A stretch of DNA of 64,000 nt from Capilliphycus robustus (GTDB lineage Bacteria; Cyanobacteriota; Cyanobacteriia; Cyanobacteriales; Microcoleaceae). Position numbers and translations under genes: made by a program. The stretch covers positions 62,001-126,000 of the forward strand of contig NZ_JAYGHR010000005.1 in assembly GCF_034932365.1 (NCBI RefSeq), in the 5' to 3' direction. Within the stretch, counting starts at the first letter, position 1; every line of letters begins with the position of its first letter. Positions 33,716 to 42,668 of this stretch are shown piece by piece. Below the pieces are notes generated by a model that had not been told where the DNA came from, ran no database searches, and saw only the letters and a program-made list of their open reading frames with translations.

Positions 33716-34075
33716 AGATCCCCCTAAATCCCCCTTAAAAAGGGGGACTTTATCCCCCCTAAATTTCCCAGTTTATCCCCCTAAATCCCCCTTAAAAAGG
33801 GGGACTTTATCCCCCTAAATCCCCCAGTTTATCCCCCTAAATCCCCCTTAAAAAGGGGGACTTTATCCCCCTAAATCCCCCAGTTTATCCCCCTAAATCC
33901 CCCTTAAAAAGGGGGACTTTCAACCCCCCTAAATTTCCCTGGAAAATGGATAATTTGAATAAAACACCCCCCTTTTTAAGGGGGGAGGGGGGGATAAAAA
34001 ACCTACTAAATCCCCAAAAAAGGGACTTTCAACCCCCCTTTTTAAGGGGGGAAGGGGGGATAAAAAACCTAGAAA
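33716..34075. repeat. tandem and inverted repeat block between hsdR and hsdM
   Basis: Three to four units of about 56 bases, each with CCCCCTTAAAAAGGGGG (a hairpin) plus ACTTTATCCCCCTAAAT..CCCAGTTT, followed by two units containing CCCCCCTTTTTAAGGGGGG and GGGATAAAAAACCTA. The latter motif also occurs at 3444-3512. The block separates hsdR from hsdM and probably gives a strong stem that slows or stops transcription. Confidence 0.88.
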
Positions 34076-34118
34076 CATTGCCAACAAATCTTTAAATACT
34101 TCAGATTAAAGTGTGAAA

Positions 34119-35543
34119 ATGACAGCAACTACTGATATTGTTCAAAAACTTTGGAATCTCTGCAACGTTCTTCGGGATGACGGGATAACTTATCTCCAAT
34201 ATGTCACCGAATTAACTTATTTATTGTTCCTGAAAATGGCGCAGGAAACCAACACTGAAAACCAATTACCGAAGGGGTTTCAGTGGATAAATTTGGTGGA
34301 GAAAGACGGGATAGAACAGCTTAAATTTTATCGTCAATTGCTGGTAACGTTGGGTTCAGAAACGGCAAATACAAGGGTTCAAGCCATATTTGCAAACGCC
34401 CAAACCGCCCTAAAACAGCCTCGAATTCTCAATAAACTTGTTACCAGTATTGATGAATTAGATTGGTATTCAGCGAAGGAAGAAGGGTTAGGAAATCTCT
34501 ATGAAGGGTTATTAGAAAAGAACGCAGGAGAGAAAAAATCCGGGGCGGGTCAATATTTTACCCCTCGCCCTTTGATTGATTGTATGGTAAAATTAATGCA
34601 GCCTCAACCGGGAGAATTAATTCAAGACCCGGCGGCGGGTACGGGTGGTTTTTTGATTGCGGCTGACCGTTTTATTAAACAACAAACGGATGATTTATTT
34701 GACTACTCCGAGGCTGTACAGGATTTTCAGAAATATCAGGCGTTTTATGGGATGGAATTGGTACAAGACGCCCATCGGTTGCTGTTAATGAATATGCTGT
34801 TACACGGAATAGAAGGTGAGGTGAGTTTGGGCGATACGCTTTCGGGTGAGGGCGAACGACTTCCGAAGGCTAATTTAATATTAACTAACCCTCCTTTTGG
34901 GACGAAAAAGGGCGGCGGAAAACCCACAAGGGATGATTTTACTTACCCGACTTCTAACAAACAATTAGCATTTTTGCAGCATATTTATCGGGGTTTGCAA
35001 CCATTAGGACGGGCGGCGGTGGTGTTACCGGATAATGTATTATTTGAGGATGGACAGGGGCGAAAAGTTCGGGCGGACTTGATGAATAAGTGTAATTTAC
35101 ATACGATTTTAAGATTACCGACGGGGATTTTCTACGCCCAAGGGGTGAAAACAAATGTGCTATTTTTTCAACGGGGAACGACAGAAAAGGGGAATACAAA
35201 AGCCGTTTGGTTTTATGATATGAGAACCAATATGCCGAGTTTTGGGAAACGTATTCCTCTGACTCATCAGCATTTTGAAGAATTTGAGGGTTGTTATGGC
35301 GATGACTGCAATGGAAACAGCCAACGAATAGACTTAGGAGAAGAAGGGCGGTTTCGTTGTTTTAGTCGGGAGGATATTGCTAAACGGGGGGATAACCTTG
35401 ATATTTCTTGGCTGCGGGATGAGAGTTTACAGAGTGGGGAAAATTTACCTGAACCCGATATTATTGCTGCGGAGATTTTTCAACGGTTACAAAGTGCAAC
35501 GGATGAGATGGAAGCGTTAATGTTATTGTTGGAAGAAGAATAG
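34119..35543 (+). CDS. hsdM: type I restriction-modification methyltransferase subunit HsdM
   Basis: 474 residues. HsdM forms the methylating complex with HsdS, modifying adenine at N6. N-terminal four-helix HsdM_N domain (LWNLCNVLRDDGITYLQYVT), SAM-binding motif I as DPAAGTGGFLIA (about residue 169), and catalytic motif IV as NPPFG (about 257) are present. ATG at 34119 was preferred to the GTG at 34113. It follows the repeat block, and a heptad repeat separates it from hsdS, so the operon is loosely packed. All motifs are intact, so methylation may still work although hsdR is broken. Confidence 0.94.
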   Translation: MTATTDIVQKLWNLCNVLRDDGITYLQYVTELTYLLFLKMAQETNTENQLPKGFQWINLVEKDGIEQLKFYRQLLVTLGSETANTRVQAIFANAQTALKQPRILNKLVTSIDELDWYSAKEEGLGNLYEGLLEKNAGEKKSGAGQYFTPRPLIDCMVKLMQPQPGELIQDPAAGTGGFLIAADRFIKQQTDDLFDYSEAVQDFQKYQAFYGMELVQDAHRLLLMNMLLHGIEGEVSLGDTLSGEGERLPKANLILTNPPFGTKKGGGKPTRDDFTYPTSNKQLAFLQHIYRGLQPLGRAAVVLPDNVLFEDGQGRKVRADLMNKCNLHTILRLPTGIFYAQGVKTNVLFFQRGTTEKGNTKAVWFYDMRTNMPSFGKRIPLTHQHFEEFEGCYGDDCNGNSQRIDLGEEGRFRCFSREDIAKRGDNLDISWLRDESLQSGENLPEPDIIAAEIFQRLQSATDEMEALMLLLEEE

Positions 35544-35604
35544 GCAAAAGGCAATAGGCAATAGGGGGAATCAGGCAATAGGCAATAGGCAATAGGCAAT
35601 AGAA
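35544..35604. repeat. heptad tandem repeat GGCAATA
   Basis: Units of seven bases (GGCAATA) in two runs between hsdM and hsdS, broken by GGGGGAATC. Same class of repeat as at 24684. Confidence 0.88.
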
Positions 35605-35674
35605 TAGAGTTTTAACTATAGTCTATCATAGTGTATACACCTGATTCAAAATAACGATTAAATATAACAGAGAA

Positions 35675-37243
35675 ATGATGAATGATGAATTAATGGAATT
35701 ACCTGAAGGTTGGCAATTAGCAAGAATAGATAAATTAGGAATCATAATTACGGGTTCAACCCCTCCGAAGAAAAAAGCAGAGTTTTTTGGAGATAGTTTA
35801 CCTTTTTATAAGCCAACTGATTTGGATGCCGGATATAAAGTTACACAAGCAAGAGAATATTTATCAGAATTAGGAGCAAGTCAAAGTAGAGTTATTCCCC
35901 CTTTATCTGTATTGGTAACTTGTATTGGCGCGACCATTGGAAAAACTGGATTAACGAGAAATGTATGTGCAACTAATCAACAAATTAATGCTATTATTCC
36001 TGAAAAAAATATTTTACCACAGTGGTTATTCTGGATTATTACCAGTCCTCAAGGACAGCAATTAATTATTGATAATGCTTCTGCAACTACCTTACCCATT
36101 CTCAACAAAAGTCGCTTTAGTGAATTACCTGTTCCTCTACCTCCCCTCAACGAACAGAAACGCATAGTCGCCAAAATAGAAGCGTTACAGGAGAGGAGTC
36201 AACGAGTCAAAGCCGAACTTGTGGCGATACGTCCCCTATTAGACCAATTTCGTCAATCTGTTCTCGCTGCTGCGTTTCGAGGTGATTTAACCAAAGATTG
36301 GCGGGAGAAAAACCCAGATATTGAACCTGCGTCTGTGTTGTTAGAAAGGATAAAAATTGAACGGCGTCGGCGTTGGGAAGAAGCAGAATTAGAGAAGATG
36401 AAAGCAGCAGGTAAAACACCCAAAGATGATAAATGGAAGCAGAAATATAAAGAACCCGAACCCGTTAACTCTGATGATTTACCCCTATTACCTGATGGTT
36501 GGTGTTGGGTTAATTTAGAAGAATTATCAGAAATAGATTTAGGCAAGATGCTAGATAGAGGTAAAGAGCAAAAAGGAAAATTAATTCCTTATCTTCGTAA
36601 TATCAATGTTCGTTGGGATTACTTTGATTTAGATGATTTGCTAACAATGGATTTTGAAAACCATGAACTTGAAAGGTTTGGTCTTAACAAAGGAGATATT
36701 TTAGTTTGTGAAGGAGGAGAGCCAGGACGGTGTGCTGTGTGGGAATTAGAAAATAGCGAGATTAAATATCAAAAAACTCTACATCGTTTAAGACCATTTT
36801 TAGAATTTTCTCGGTATTGGATTGTTTATCATTTGAAACTTGATGCTATTCAAGGAACTGTATCTGATTACTGTAGTGGAAGCACGATAAAACATTTAAC
36901 AAAAGCTTTATTTCAAAAGTATCCAATAAGACTAACTAACCTTAAAGAACAAAAAGAAATCGTCAACCGGATTGACAAACTCTTTAAAATAGCGGATAAT
37001 ATAGAACACCTATACCAACAAACAGAAATTGACTTAGAAACGTTAAATCAATCAATTCTGGCTAAAGCATTCCGAGGCGAACTGGTTCCCCAAAACCCCA
37101 ACGACGAACCCGCATCAGAGCTATTAGAACGTATTCGCAAAGAACGAGAAACCCACAGCAAACCCGCCAAACAAACCCGCAAAAAACCCCCCAAAACCGA
37201 CAACAACAATTCAACCCAACTCACATTAGAAGGGATCGAATAA
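35675..37243 (+). CDS. hsdS: type I restriction specificity subunit HsdS
   Basis: 522 residues with two target-recognition domains, each followed by a conserved helical spacer. TRD1 about residues 8-155, spacer LPPLNEQKRIVAKIEALQER; TRD2 about 275-425, spacer LKEQKEIVNRIDKLFKIADN ending in SILAKAFRGELVPQN. This sets the two half-sites of the recognition sequence. The C-terminus is basic (KQTRKKPPKT). It overlaps no neighbour; tRNA-Gly follows 31 bases later. Confidence 0.94.
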   Translation: MMNDELMELPEGWQLARIDKLGIIITGSTPPKKKAEFFGDSLPFYKPTDLDAGYKVTQAREYLSELGASQSRVIPPLSVLVTCIGATIGKTGLTRNVCATNQQINAIIPEKNILPQWLFWIITSPQGQQLIIDNASATTLPILNKSRFSELPVPLPPLNEQKRIVAKIEALQERSQRVKAELVAIRPLLDQFRQSVLAAAFRGDLTKDWREKNPDIEPASVLLERIKIERRRRWEEAELEKMKAAGKTPKDDKWKQKYKEPEPVNSDDLPLLPDGWCWVNLEELSEIDLGKMLDRGKEQKGKLIPYLRNINVRWDYFDLDDLLTMDFENHELERFGLNKGDILVCEGGEPGRCAVWELENSEIKYQKTLHRLRPFLEFSRYWIVYHLKLDAIQGTVSDYCSGSTIKHLTKALFQKYPIRLTNLKEQKEIVNRIDKLFKIADNIEHLYQQTEIDLETLNQSILAKAFRGELVPQNPNDEPASELLERIRKERETHSKPAKQTRKKPPKTDNNNSTQLTLEGIE

Positions 37244-37273
37244 CCCCAAAATTCATCTGGCTTCAGTTCTCAA

Positions 37274-37344
37274 AGCGGGTGGGGGGAATCGAACCCCCAT
37301 CATTAGCTTGGAAGGCTAAGGTTTTACCACTAAACTACACCCGC
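37274..37344 (-). tRNA. tRNA-Gly(UCC)
   Basis: 71 nt on the minus strand: acceptor GCGGGTG with CACCCGC, discriminator T, D-arm with GTGGTAA, anticodon loop CTTCCAA (anticodon TCC), T-loop TTCGATT. No encoded CCA. With tRNA-Leu it brackets the type I locus. Confidence 0.96.
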
Positions 37345-37416
37345 AATATTGCAGTCCTACTAATATAGCACAGCTTTTGCTGAAATTGATCAACATTTGC
37401 TGAAAAATTTTTCAGA

Positions 37417-40400
37417 TCACTCAGCAACGGGTTCGGAAGCAATAACAAAGGTAGATACAGGTTCATCTATGCCTTTGAGCGGCTGCATATCCGAGGAGAG
37501 AATTTCCCGTTTATCCAGGTATTGAGCGACGTCTGCGGATACTAAAATACTATTGGGAGAAGCGACTTCCTGTAACCGAGCCGCAATATTCACCGAAGGG
37601 CCAATCGCCGTATAATCTGATCGCTCTTTCGCCCCAAACATCCCAACCACCGCCATCCCCTGATGAATTCCGCAACGAAAACGCACAGGTTCAACCCCAT
37701 TATGACCAATTAAACTTCGCTCTAGCCAACTTTGGTTTAACTTGTCTAAAGCCCGCAGCATCGCCCGTGCAGAAGCCAATGCACGCCTCACCTGTTCCTG
37801 GGGGGGTAACTCCTTGGGTGCGCCATACAAAGCCATTACCGCATCTCCGATAAACTTATCAACCGTTCCGCCATTTTCAAAGACAGCTTGAGTCATAGCG
37901 GCTAAATATTCATTCAAAACTTGGGCTATCAGGCGAGATTGAAGTTGATTAGACATTCGCGTAAACCCAACAATATCTGTAAATAAAATCGTCACTAAAC
38001 GCGGTTCTGGGTTCAAATCTAAGACCAAATCACCTGCTGCTGCAAGTTCCACCATCGGAGGTGGTAAAAACCGTCTTAAAACTGATTCTGTCAGATATCG
38101 ATTTAACTCTCCTACTCGGCGTTCATTTTCTTTTAAAGCCCGCAGATTTCGCACTTCAGCCAGGAGTTCTCGATCATTAAAGGGTTTGGAAACATAAGCA
38201 TCTGCTCCCCGTTCAACCCCTTCTATTCGGGTATCTTCATCAGCTTTTGCGGTTAATAAAATAATCGGAGTTCCCCTTAACTCCGAGTCTTCCCGAATCA
38301 TCCGAATTAAATCTAATCCTGAGACATTCGGCATCATTAAATCAGTAATAATCACTTCCGGGCGATAAGCTTTTGCTTGGTCAAATCCTTCCGCCCCATT
38401 CCGAGCCATGACAATATTAAAATTAGCTTGTCGCAAAATATTGGATAAATAGCGGCGCAAATCTGGATTATCATCAACAACTAAAATGATATTTTCTGTC
38501 GATTCAGTTGTATAAATAGGAGGAATAAGAGCCATTTTGTTATCAGCCGATTCTTGAACTTCATCCTCACTGAATTCAACTTCAACATCTGCCAATTCTA
38601 CGGCGGCTCGTCTAGGATTTAACTCGGCTGGAACTTCTAGAACTTGTTCGGCTGGTAAATGAGTAGTTCCGCTTTGTAACCAAATGGTGAATGTTGTTCC
38701 TTCACCATAAACCGAATCAATGAAAATTTGACCTCGATGTAAATCTACCAATTCTTTAACCAAAGCTAATCCTAACCCACTGCCTTCATAGGAACGATTC
38801 GTTGAACCTTCTGCTTGACGAAAGCGTTCAAATAAATGGGGAATTTGTTCGCGATGAATCCCAATTCCCGTATCTTTAACTTGTAACCGACAATAACTTC
38901 CCGTTGGTTCTAGATTGATAAAAATAGTGCCATCTTCTGGCGTAAATTTCATGGCGTTAGACAGCAGATTATAGAGAACTTTATCAAAGCGTTCTAAGTC
39001 TAAATATATCGGATCACAGGATTTTAAATCCGTCACCAGTTGAATTCCTTTTTTATCACAATAGGGTTGAAACGATTCAATCGTTTGACGGCAAAATTCC
39101 ACTAAATCACAAGGACGAAAACTCGGTTGCATTCGTCCAGCATCAAATCGCTGTAAATCGAGTAACTGATTGACTAAACGCAAGAGTCGCCGAGAATTTC
39201 TCAGGGCTATTTTAGCTTGTTCATAAGGTAAACCTTGCATCTGATTAACGACTGATTCTAAAGGGCCAATCATCAGCGTTAACGGGGTGCGAAATTCATG
39301 GGAAATATTCTGAAAAAACTCAGTTTTTAAGCGATCAACTTCTAGTAATCTTTCCGCTTGTTGACGAGTTTTTTGATAAAGACGGGCTTGTTGTACGGCT
39401 AAAGCGGCTTGGATAGCGACAACTTGGACTAAAGTCACTTCAGCTTCCGTCCATTTGCGGATGGCGTCGTTTTGACGCAGAGAAATACTGCCGATAATTT
39501 GATCATCTAACAGTAAAGGTAGTACCATTAACGCTTTCGACGGCGATCGCAAAGGAAGTTCAATTAAGTTCCAATCGGGTTTTTGAGTCAAATCATTAAT
39601 CACGACGGGCTGCTGAGTCTCTAGCAAGCGTTGCAGCACAGGATTTCCCCGAATGGGAACCGCCGACTGAGGTAAACTTGCTGGGCTTTTAGCCTCAGAG
39701 GAAGCCTCGTGGGTATCCTCTTCTGACCAGTTTGACACCAAAGAAGTTTCTTGGTGAGCATCATACAAGCCCACACATTGCACAAATTCATCCTCTTTCG
39801 TCCACAGAGACAGGGCGCAACCGTCAACTCTCAGGGCTTGTCCAAGTTGTTGGGTAATAGCCGCAAAAATCTTTTGGGGATCAAGACTTGAACGGATCGC
39901 CGCCGTGATGGTATTAACGAGTGCTTCCCGTCTAGCGAGTTCTTGGAGTTGTTCGTAGGCGCGGGCTTGAGAGAGGGCGAGGGCGGCTTGATCAGCAACC
40001 GTACTCACCAACTGAACTTCGTGATCGATCCATTCTCGCAAATCTTCAACTTGGTGCATGGCGAGAACAGCCATCAGTTCTTGTTGATAAAAGAGCGGTA
40101 CAATCAGGCTAGAGCAGATATTCGCGGTGCTGTAGGCTTGTTTGCGGGAGTCGAATTGTTCAGAATTGCCTTGAATTCGTTCATCAGTTTGAGCATCTTG
40201 GATGATTTCAACGGTTGTTGTTTGCCAAACGAGGGTTTTAAATTCGGAATTGGCAATCCTCAAGTCAGAATCTTTTAAGCCAGAAGCCTGATAAACAAAC
40301 CATTCCTCGAGCATTTCCCCCTCTTGAAAGGGTTGTAAAATGCAGTAACTCACCTCAAACATTTGCCCAACCGTTTCGACAATCCGTTGCAGCATTTCGC

Positions 40401-40884
40401 GATAATTGAGAGCTGAACGAATCGTACTCGTAACGGCGTAGAGAAGGGATTCTTGTCGCAGCGCTCTTTTAAGTTCTTCGGTACGAGTTTTGAGGACGTT
40501 GTGGGTTTCTAAAGCTTGGTTAACGATCGCCTTGAGTTCTTCGGCTTCCCAGGGTTTAGTGACGTATTTGAAGACCTGACCGGAGTTAATCGCTTCAACT
40601 AAATCCTCTACATCAGTATAACCGGTTAACAGAATTCGGATGGCGTCGGGATACTGAGTCGCCGCCAAGCTGAGGAGTTCTGTTCCACTCATTTGAGGCA
40701 TTCGCTGATCTGAGATAATCACAGCAACATCCTCTTCCTGAGTTAAAATTTGTAGAGCCTCATGCCCACTTTCCGCCCTCAAGACCTTATAAGCACGATA
40801 AAACGTCCGATAGAGCAGGTCTAAGTTGTCGGGTTCATCGTCAACAACTAGAATTTTGGGCTTAGATTTCTTGGGGAAATTCAT
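37417..40884 (-). CDS. cyaC: CyaC-type hybrid sensor kinase/adenylate cyclase
   Basis: 1155 residues with the full CyaC domain chain: receiver (Asp59 in VIISDQRMPQ), two GAF domains (about 165-310 and 335-500), HisKA with the H in ISHEFRTPLT (about 527), HATPase (about 640-760, DTGIGIHREQIPHLF), a second receiver (Asp about 846, ITDLMMPNVSG), and a class III cyclase (about 955-1150: FTDIVGFTR with the metal-binding Asp, IGDAVMALYG, and ANIAARL-type VNIAARLQEV). In cyanobacteria such proteins make cAMP from ATP under control of the kinase and are tied to light/redox and motility responses. Single gene, no partners in the window. The tRNA-Gly lies after it. Confidence 0.93.
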   Translation of the reverse strand: MNFPKKSKPKILVVDDEPDNLDLLYRTFYRAYKVLRAESGHEALQILTQEEDVAVIISDQRMPQMSGTELLSLAATQYPDAIRILLTGYTDVEDLVEAINSGQVFKYVTKPWEAEELKAIVNQALETHNVLKTRTEELKRALRQESLLYAVTSTIRSALNYREMLQRIVETVGQMFEVSYCILQPFQEGEMLEEWFVYQASGLKDSDLRIANSEFKTLVWQTTTVEIIQDAQTDERIQGNSEQFDSRKQAYSTANICSSLIVPLFYQQELMAVLAMHQVEDLREWIDHEVQLVSTVADQAALALSQARAYEQLQELARREALVNTITAAIRSSLDPQKIFAAITQQLGQALRVDGCALSLWTKEDEFVQCVGLYDAHQETSLVSNWSEEDTHEASSEAKSPASLPQSAVPIRGNPVLQRLLETQQPVVINDLTQKPDWNLIELPLRSPSKALMVLPLLLDDQIIGSISLRQNDAIRKWTEAEVTLVQVVAIQAALAVQQARLYQKTRQQAERLLEVDRLKTEFFQNISHEFRTPLTLMIGPLESVVNQMQGLPYEQAKIALRNSRRLLRLVNQLLDLQRFDAGRMQPSFRPCDLVEFCRQTIESFQPYCDKKGIQLVTDLKSCDPIYLDLERFDKVLYNLLSNAMKFTPEDGTIFINLEPTGSYCRLQVKDTGIGIHREQIPHLFERFRQAEGSTNRSYEGSGLGLALVKELVDLHRGQIFIDSVYGEGTTFTIWLQSGTTHLPAEQVLEVPAELNPRRAAVELADVEVEFSEDEVQESADNKMALIPPIYTTESTENIILVVDDNPDLRRYLSNILRQANFNIVMARNGAEGFDQAKAYRPEVIITDLMMPNVSGLDLIRMIREDSELRGTPIILLTAKADEDTRIEGVERGADAYVSKPFNDRELLAEVRNLRALKENERRVGELNRYLTESVLRRFLPPPMVELAAAGDLVLDLNPEPRLVTILFTDIVGFTRMSNQLQSRLIAQVLNEYLAAMTQAVFENGGTVDKFIGDAVMALYGAPKELPPQEQVRRALASARAMLRALDKLNQSWLERSLIGHNGVEPVRFRCGIHQGMAVVGMFGAKERSDYTAIGPSVNIAARLQEVASPNSILVSADVAQYLDKREILSSDMQPLKGIDEPVSTFVIASEPVAE

Positions 40885-41042
40885 GCACCGCTCTCCTGCT
40901 GCAAAAGCGAATGATGTTACTCAAAAGGGTGGACGGGGGCAAGTGATGAGTGATCATCGTTGCCAGAAAAACGCCATTCAGTCAGCATAACGGTTCACCA
41001 AATCAGGTATAACACTCTTTGATTTTGGGGGAGTTGTCTAGA

Positions 41043-41168
41043 ATGCACCCATATCAATCATATTCTGATCTATTGTTAATTGGTATCACGCTCACCCTGA
41101 GTGCTGTCTTGAGTGCTGTGTATCTTTTTATTCAATGTACTGCGACTCACCCGTTGATTGCTGAATAA
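41043..41168 (+). CDS. small single-span membrane protein (41 aa)
   Basis: ATG 41043, GGGGGAG upstream, stop TAA 41166-41168. The 41 residues have one hydrophobic segment (LLLIGITLTLSAVLSAVYLF). No match to a photosystem or cytochrome subunit that I recognise. It lies in the spacer before the GNAT gene. Real but short, so moderate confidence. Confidence 0.45.
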   Translation: MHPYQSYSDLLLIGITLTLSAVLSAVYLFIQCTATHPLIAE

Positions 41169-41232
41169 GATTGCCCTTTTTCATCGGCGCAATTCTAATG
41201 AGTGAATCTAAGATGGGTTACAGTGTTATACC

Positions 41233-41883
41233 ATGAACTCACCCATAGTGAATCCATTCTTCTTGACCTCAACCTCTAATACTCAAGGGGTTTCCGGATA
41301 TTCTTCCAATCCTTCTCACTTGAGTATCCGTTCGGCTACATCTGCGGATGTATTGCCACTCACCGAAGTCTTAGCGGAAAGTTTCCACTCTCGCGAAGGC
41401 TTTTTCGGCTGGGTTTATCCCATCCTGCGTCTGGGAATTTATGAAGATTTACGCAACCGTTTGGCGAGTGGAACCGATCATTATGTTTGTCTGGTTGCCC
41501 TGAACGCCAATTCCGCCCGCCCCCAAGTCCATAAATCGCCGCTCACGCCAGAAGTCTTAGTGGGAACGGTAGAAATGGCATTGCGATCGCCCAATGCTTG
41601 GATCGCTTCGGGATCTCGCCAGTTTCCCTATTTATCGAATCTGGCGGTTCATCCTCAGTATCGACGCTTGGGAGTCGCCCAACAGTTACTCAGTCGCTGT
41701 GAAGCGATCGCCCGTCAATGGGGATATTCTCAATTGTACCTGCACGTTTTAGAAAACAACTCTCCTGCTAAACGGTTGTATTTCAAAGCAGGTTATCGGT
41801 TAGCCGAAATTGATCACAGTTGGAATCCCCTACTGTTTGGCCAGCCAAGACGACTGTTCATGCGGAAAACCCTGAATCGTTAG
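41233..41883 (+). CDS. GNAT family N-acetyltransferase
   Basis: 216 residues. An N-terminal variable stretch of about 28 residues is followed by a GNAT domain: LSIRSATSADVLPLTEVLAE, then PYLSNLAVHPQYRRLGVAQQL (the acetyl-CoA loop RRLGVA) and NNSPAKRLYFKAGYRLAE. It resembles plastid/cyanobacterial RimI-like acetyltransferases that modify protein N-termini or lysines; the target is unknown. Its stop overlaps the stop of larB by 4 bases, so the genes are convergent. Confidence 0.88.
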   Translation: MNSPIVNPFFLTSTSNTQGVSGYSSNPSHLSIRSATSADVLPLTEVLAESFHSREGFFGWVYPILRLGIYEDLRNRLASGTDHYVCLVALNANSARPQVHKSPLTPEVLVGTVEMALRSPNAWIASGSRQFPYLSNLAVHPQYRRLGVAQQLLSRCEAIARQWGYSQLYLHVLENNSPAKRLYFKAGYRLAEIDHSWNPLLFGQPRRLFMRKTLNR

Positions 41884-42656
41884 CTGGTGGTTTGCTGTTT
41901 TTGCGCGACTCGCAAGATTTGACCTGCTAAAATGGCGGCTCCAAATCCATTATCAATGTTAACGACTCCGACTCCCGCCGCACAAGAGTTTAACATGGTT
42001 AACAAGGGTGCTAAACCGTTTAAACTGGCTCCGTAGCCGATACTGGTCGGAACAGCAATCACCGGACAGTCGGCTAAACCCGCCACGACACTGGGTAATG
42101 CTCCCTCCATTCCCGCGACTACGATTAAGACATCTGCTTCTGCGATTAAATGCCAGTTACTCAACAAGCGGTGGACTCCGGCGACTCCCACATCCCACAG
42201 TCGTTTGACGGGAAAACCGCATAAATTCGCAGTCACGGCGGCTTCCTCAGCGACGGGTAAATCGGCGGTTCCGGCGGTCAAAATGGTAATGGTTTGAGAT
42301 GATTTGGTCTGCACAATTGCCGGAGTAATCGCACAAATCCGAGCAGTCTGGTAATAACATAGATCGGGGATTTTGGCAAGTAATTTCTCATAGACATCGG
42401 CTTCAATGCGAGTTGCCATTACTGTAGTGTTATGTTGTCGCATCGCCTGAATAATTTCGATGATTTGCTCGGGGGTTTTACCTAGCCCCCAAATCACTTC
42501 AGGAAAGCCTGTTCTTAGTTTGCGATGGTGATCAATCCGAGCAAAATCTCCCACAGGTTCAAAGTCAAAATGTTTAATTTTTCTGAGTGCTTCTGTGGGA
42601 CTCATTTGACCGTTGGCGACCGATTCGAGTAAATCTTTTAAAGCGTCTGGATTCAT
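41880..42656 (-). CDS. larB: LarB, nickel-pincer cofactor biosynthesis carboxylase
   Basis: 258 residues. LarB carboxylates nicotinic acid adenine dinucleotide, the first step toward the nickel pincer nucleotide of lactate racemase. A helical N-terminal domain (LLESVANGQMSPTEALRKIK) is followed by FARIDHHRKLRTGFPEVIWG and a PurE-like C-terminal domain (AGTADLPVAEEA, GMEGALPSVVAGL, NIDNGFGAA). It is an orphan: no larC, larE or larA is in the window. It lies 12 bases downstream of the solute-binding lipoprotein gene, so they may be co-transcribed, which could hint at nickel uptake. Confidence 0.92.
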   Translation of the reverse strand: MNPDALKDLLESVANGQMSPTEALRKIKHFDFEPVGDFARIDHHRKLRTGFPEVIWGLGKTPEQIIEIIQAMRQHNTTVMATRIEADVYEKLLAKIPDLCYYQTARICAITPAIVQTKSSQTITILTAGTADLPVAEEAAVTANLCGFPVKRLWDVGVAGVHRLLSNWHLIAEADVLIVVAGMEGALPSVVAGLADCPVIAVPTSIGYGASLNGLAPLLTMLNSCAAGVGVVNIDNGFGAAILAGQILRVAQKQQTTS

Positions 42657-42668
42657 TTTAAATTTTAA

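Noticed and set aside
33716..34075. CRISPR-like array
   Set aside because: Units are nearly identical including the supposed spacers and there are no cas genes; it is a tandem repeat.
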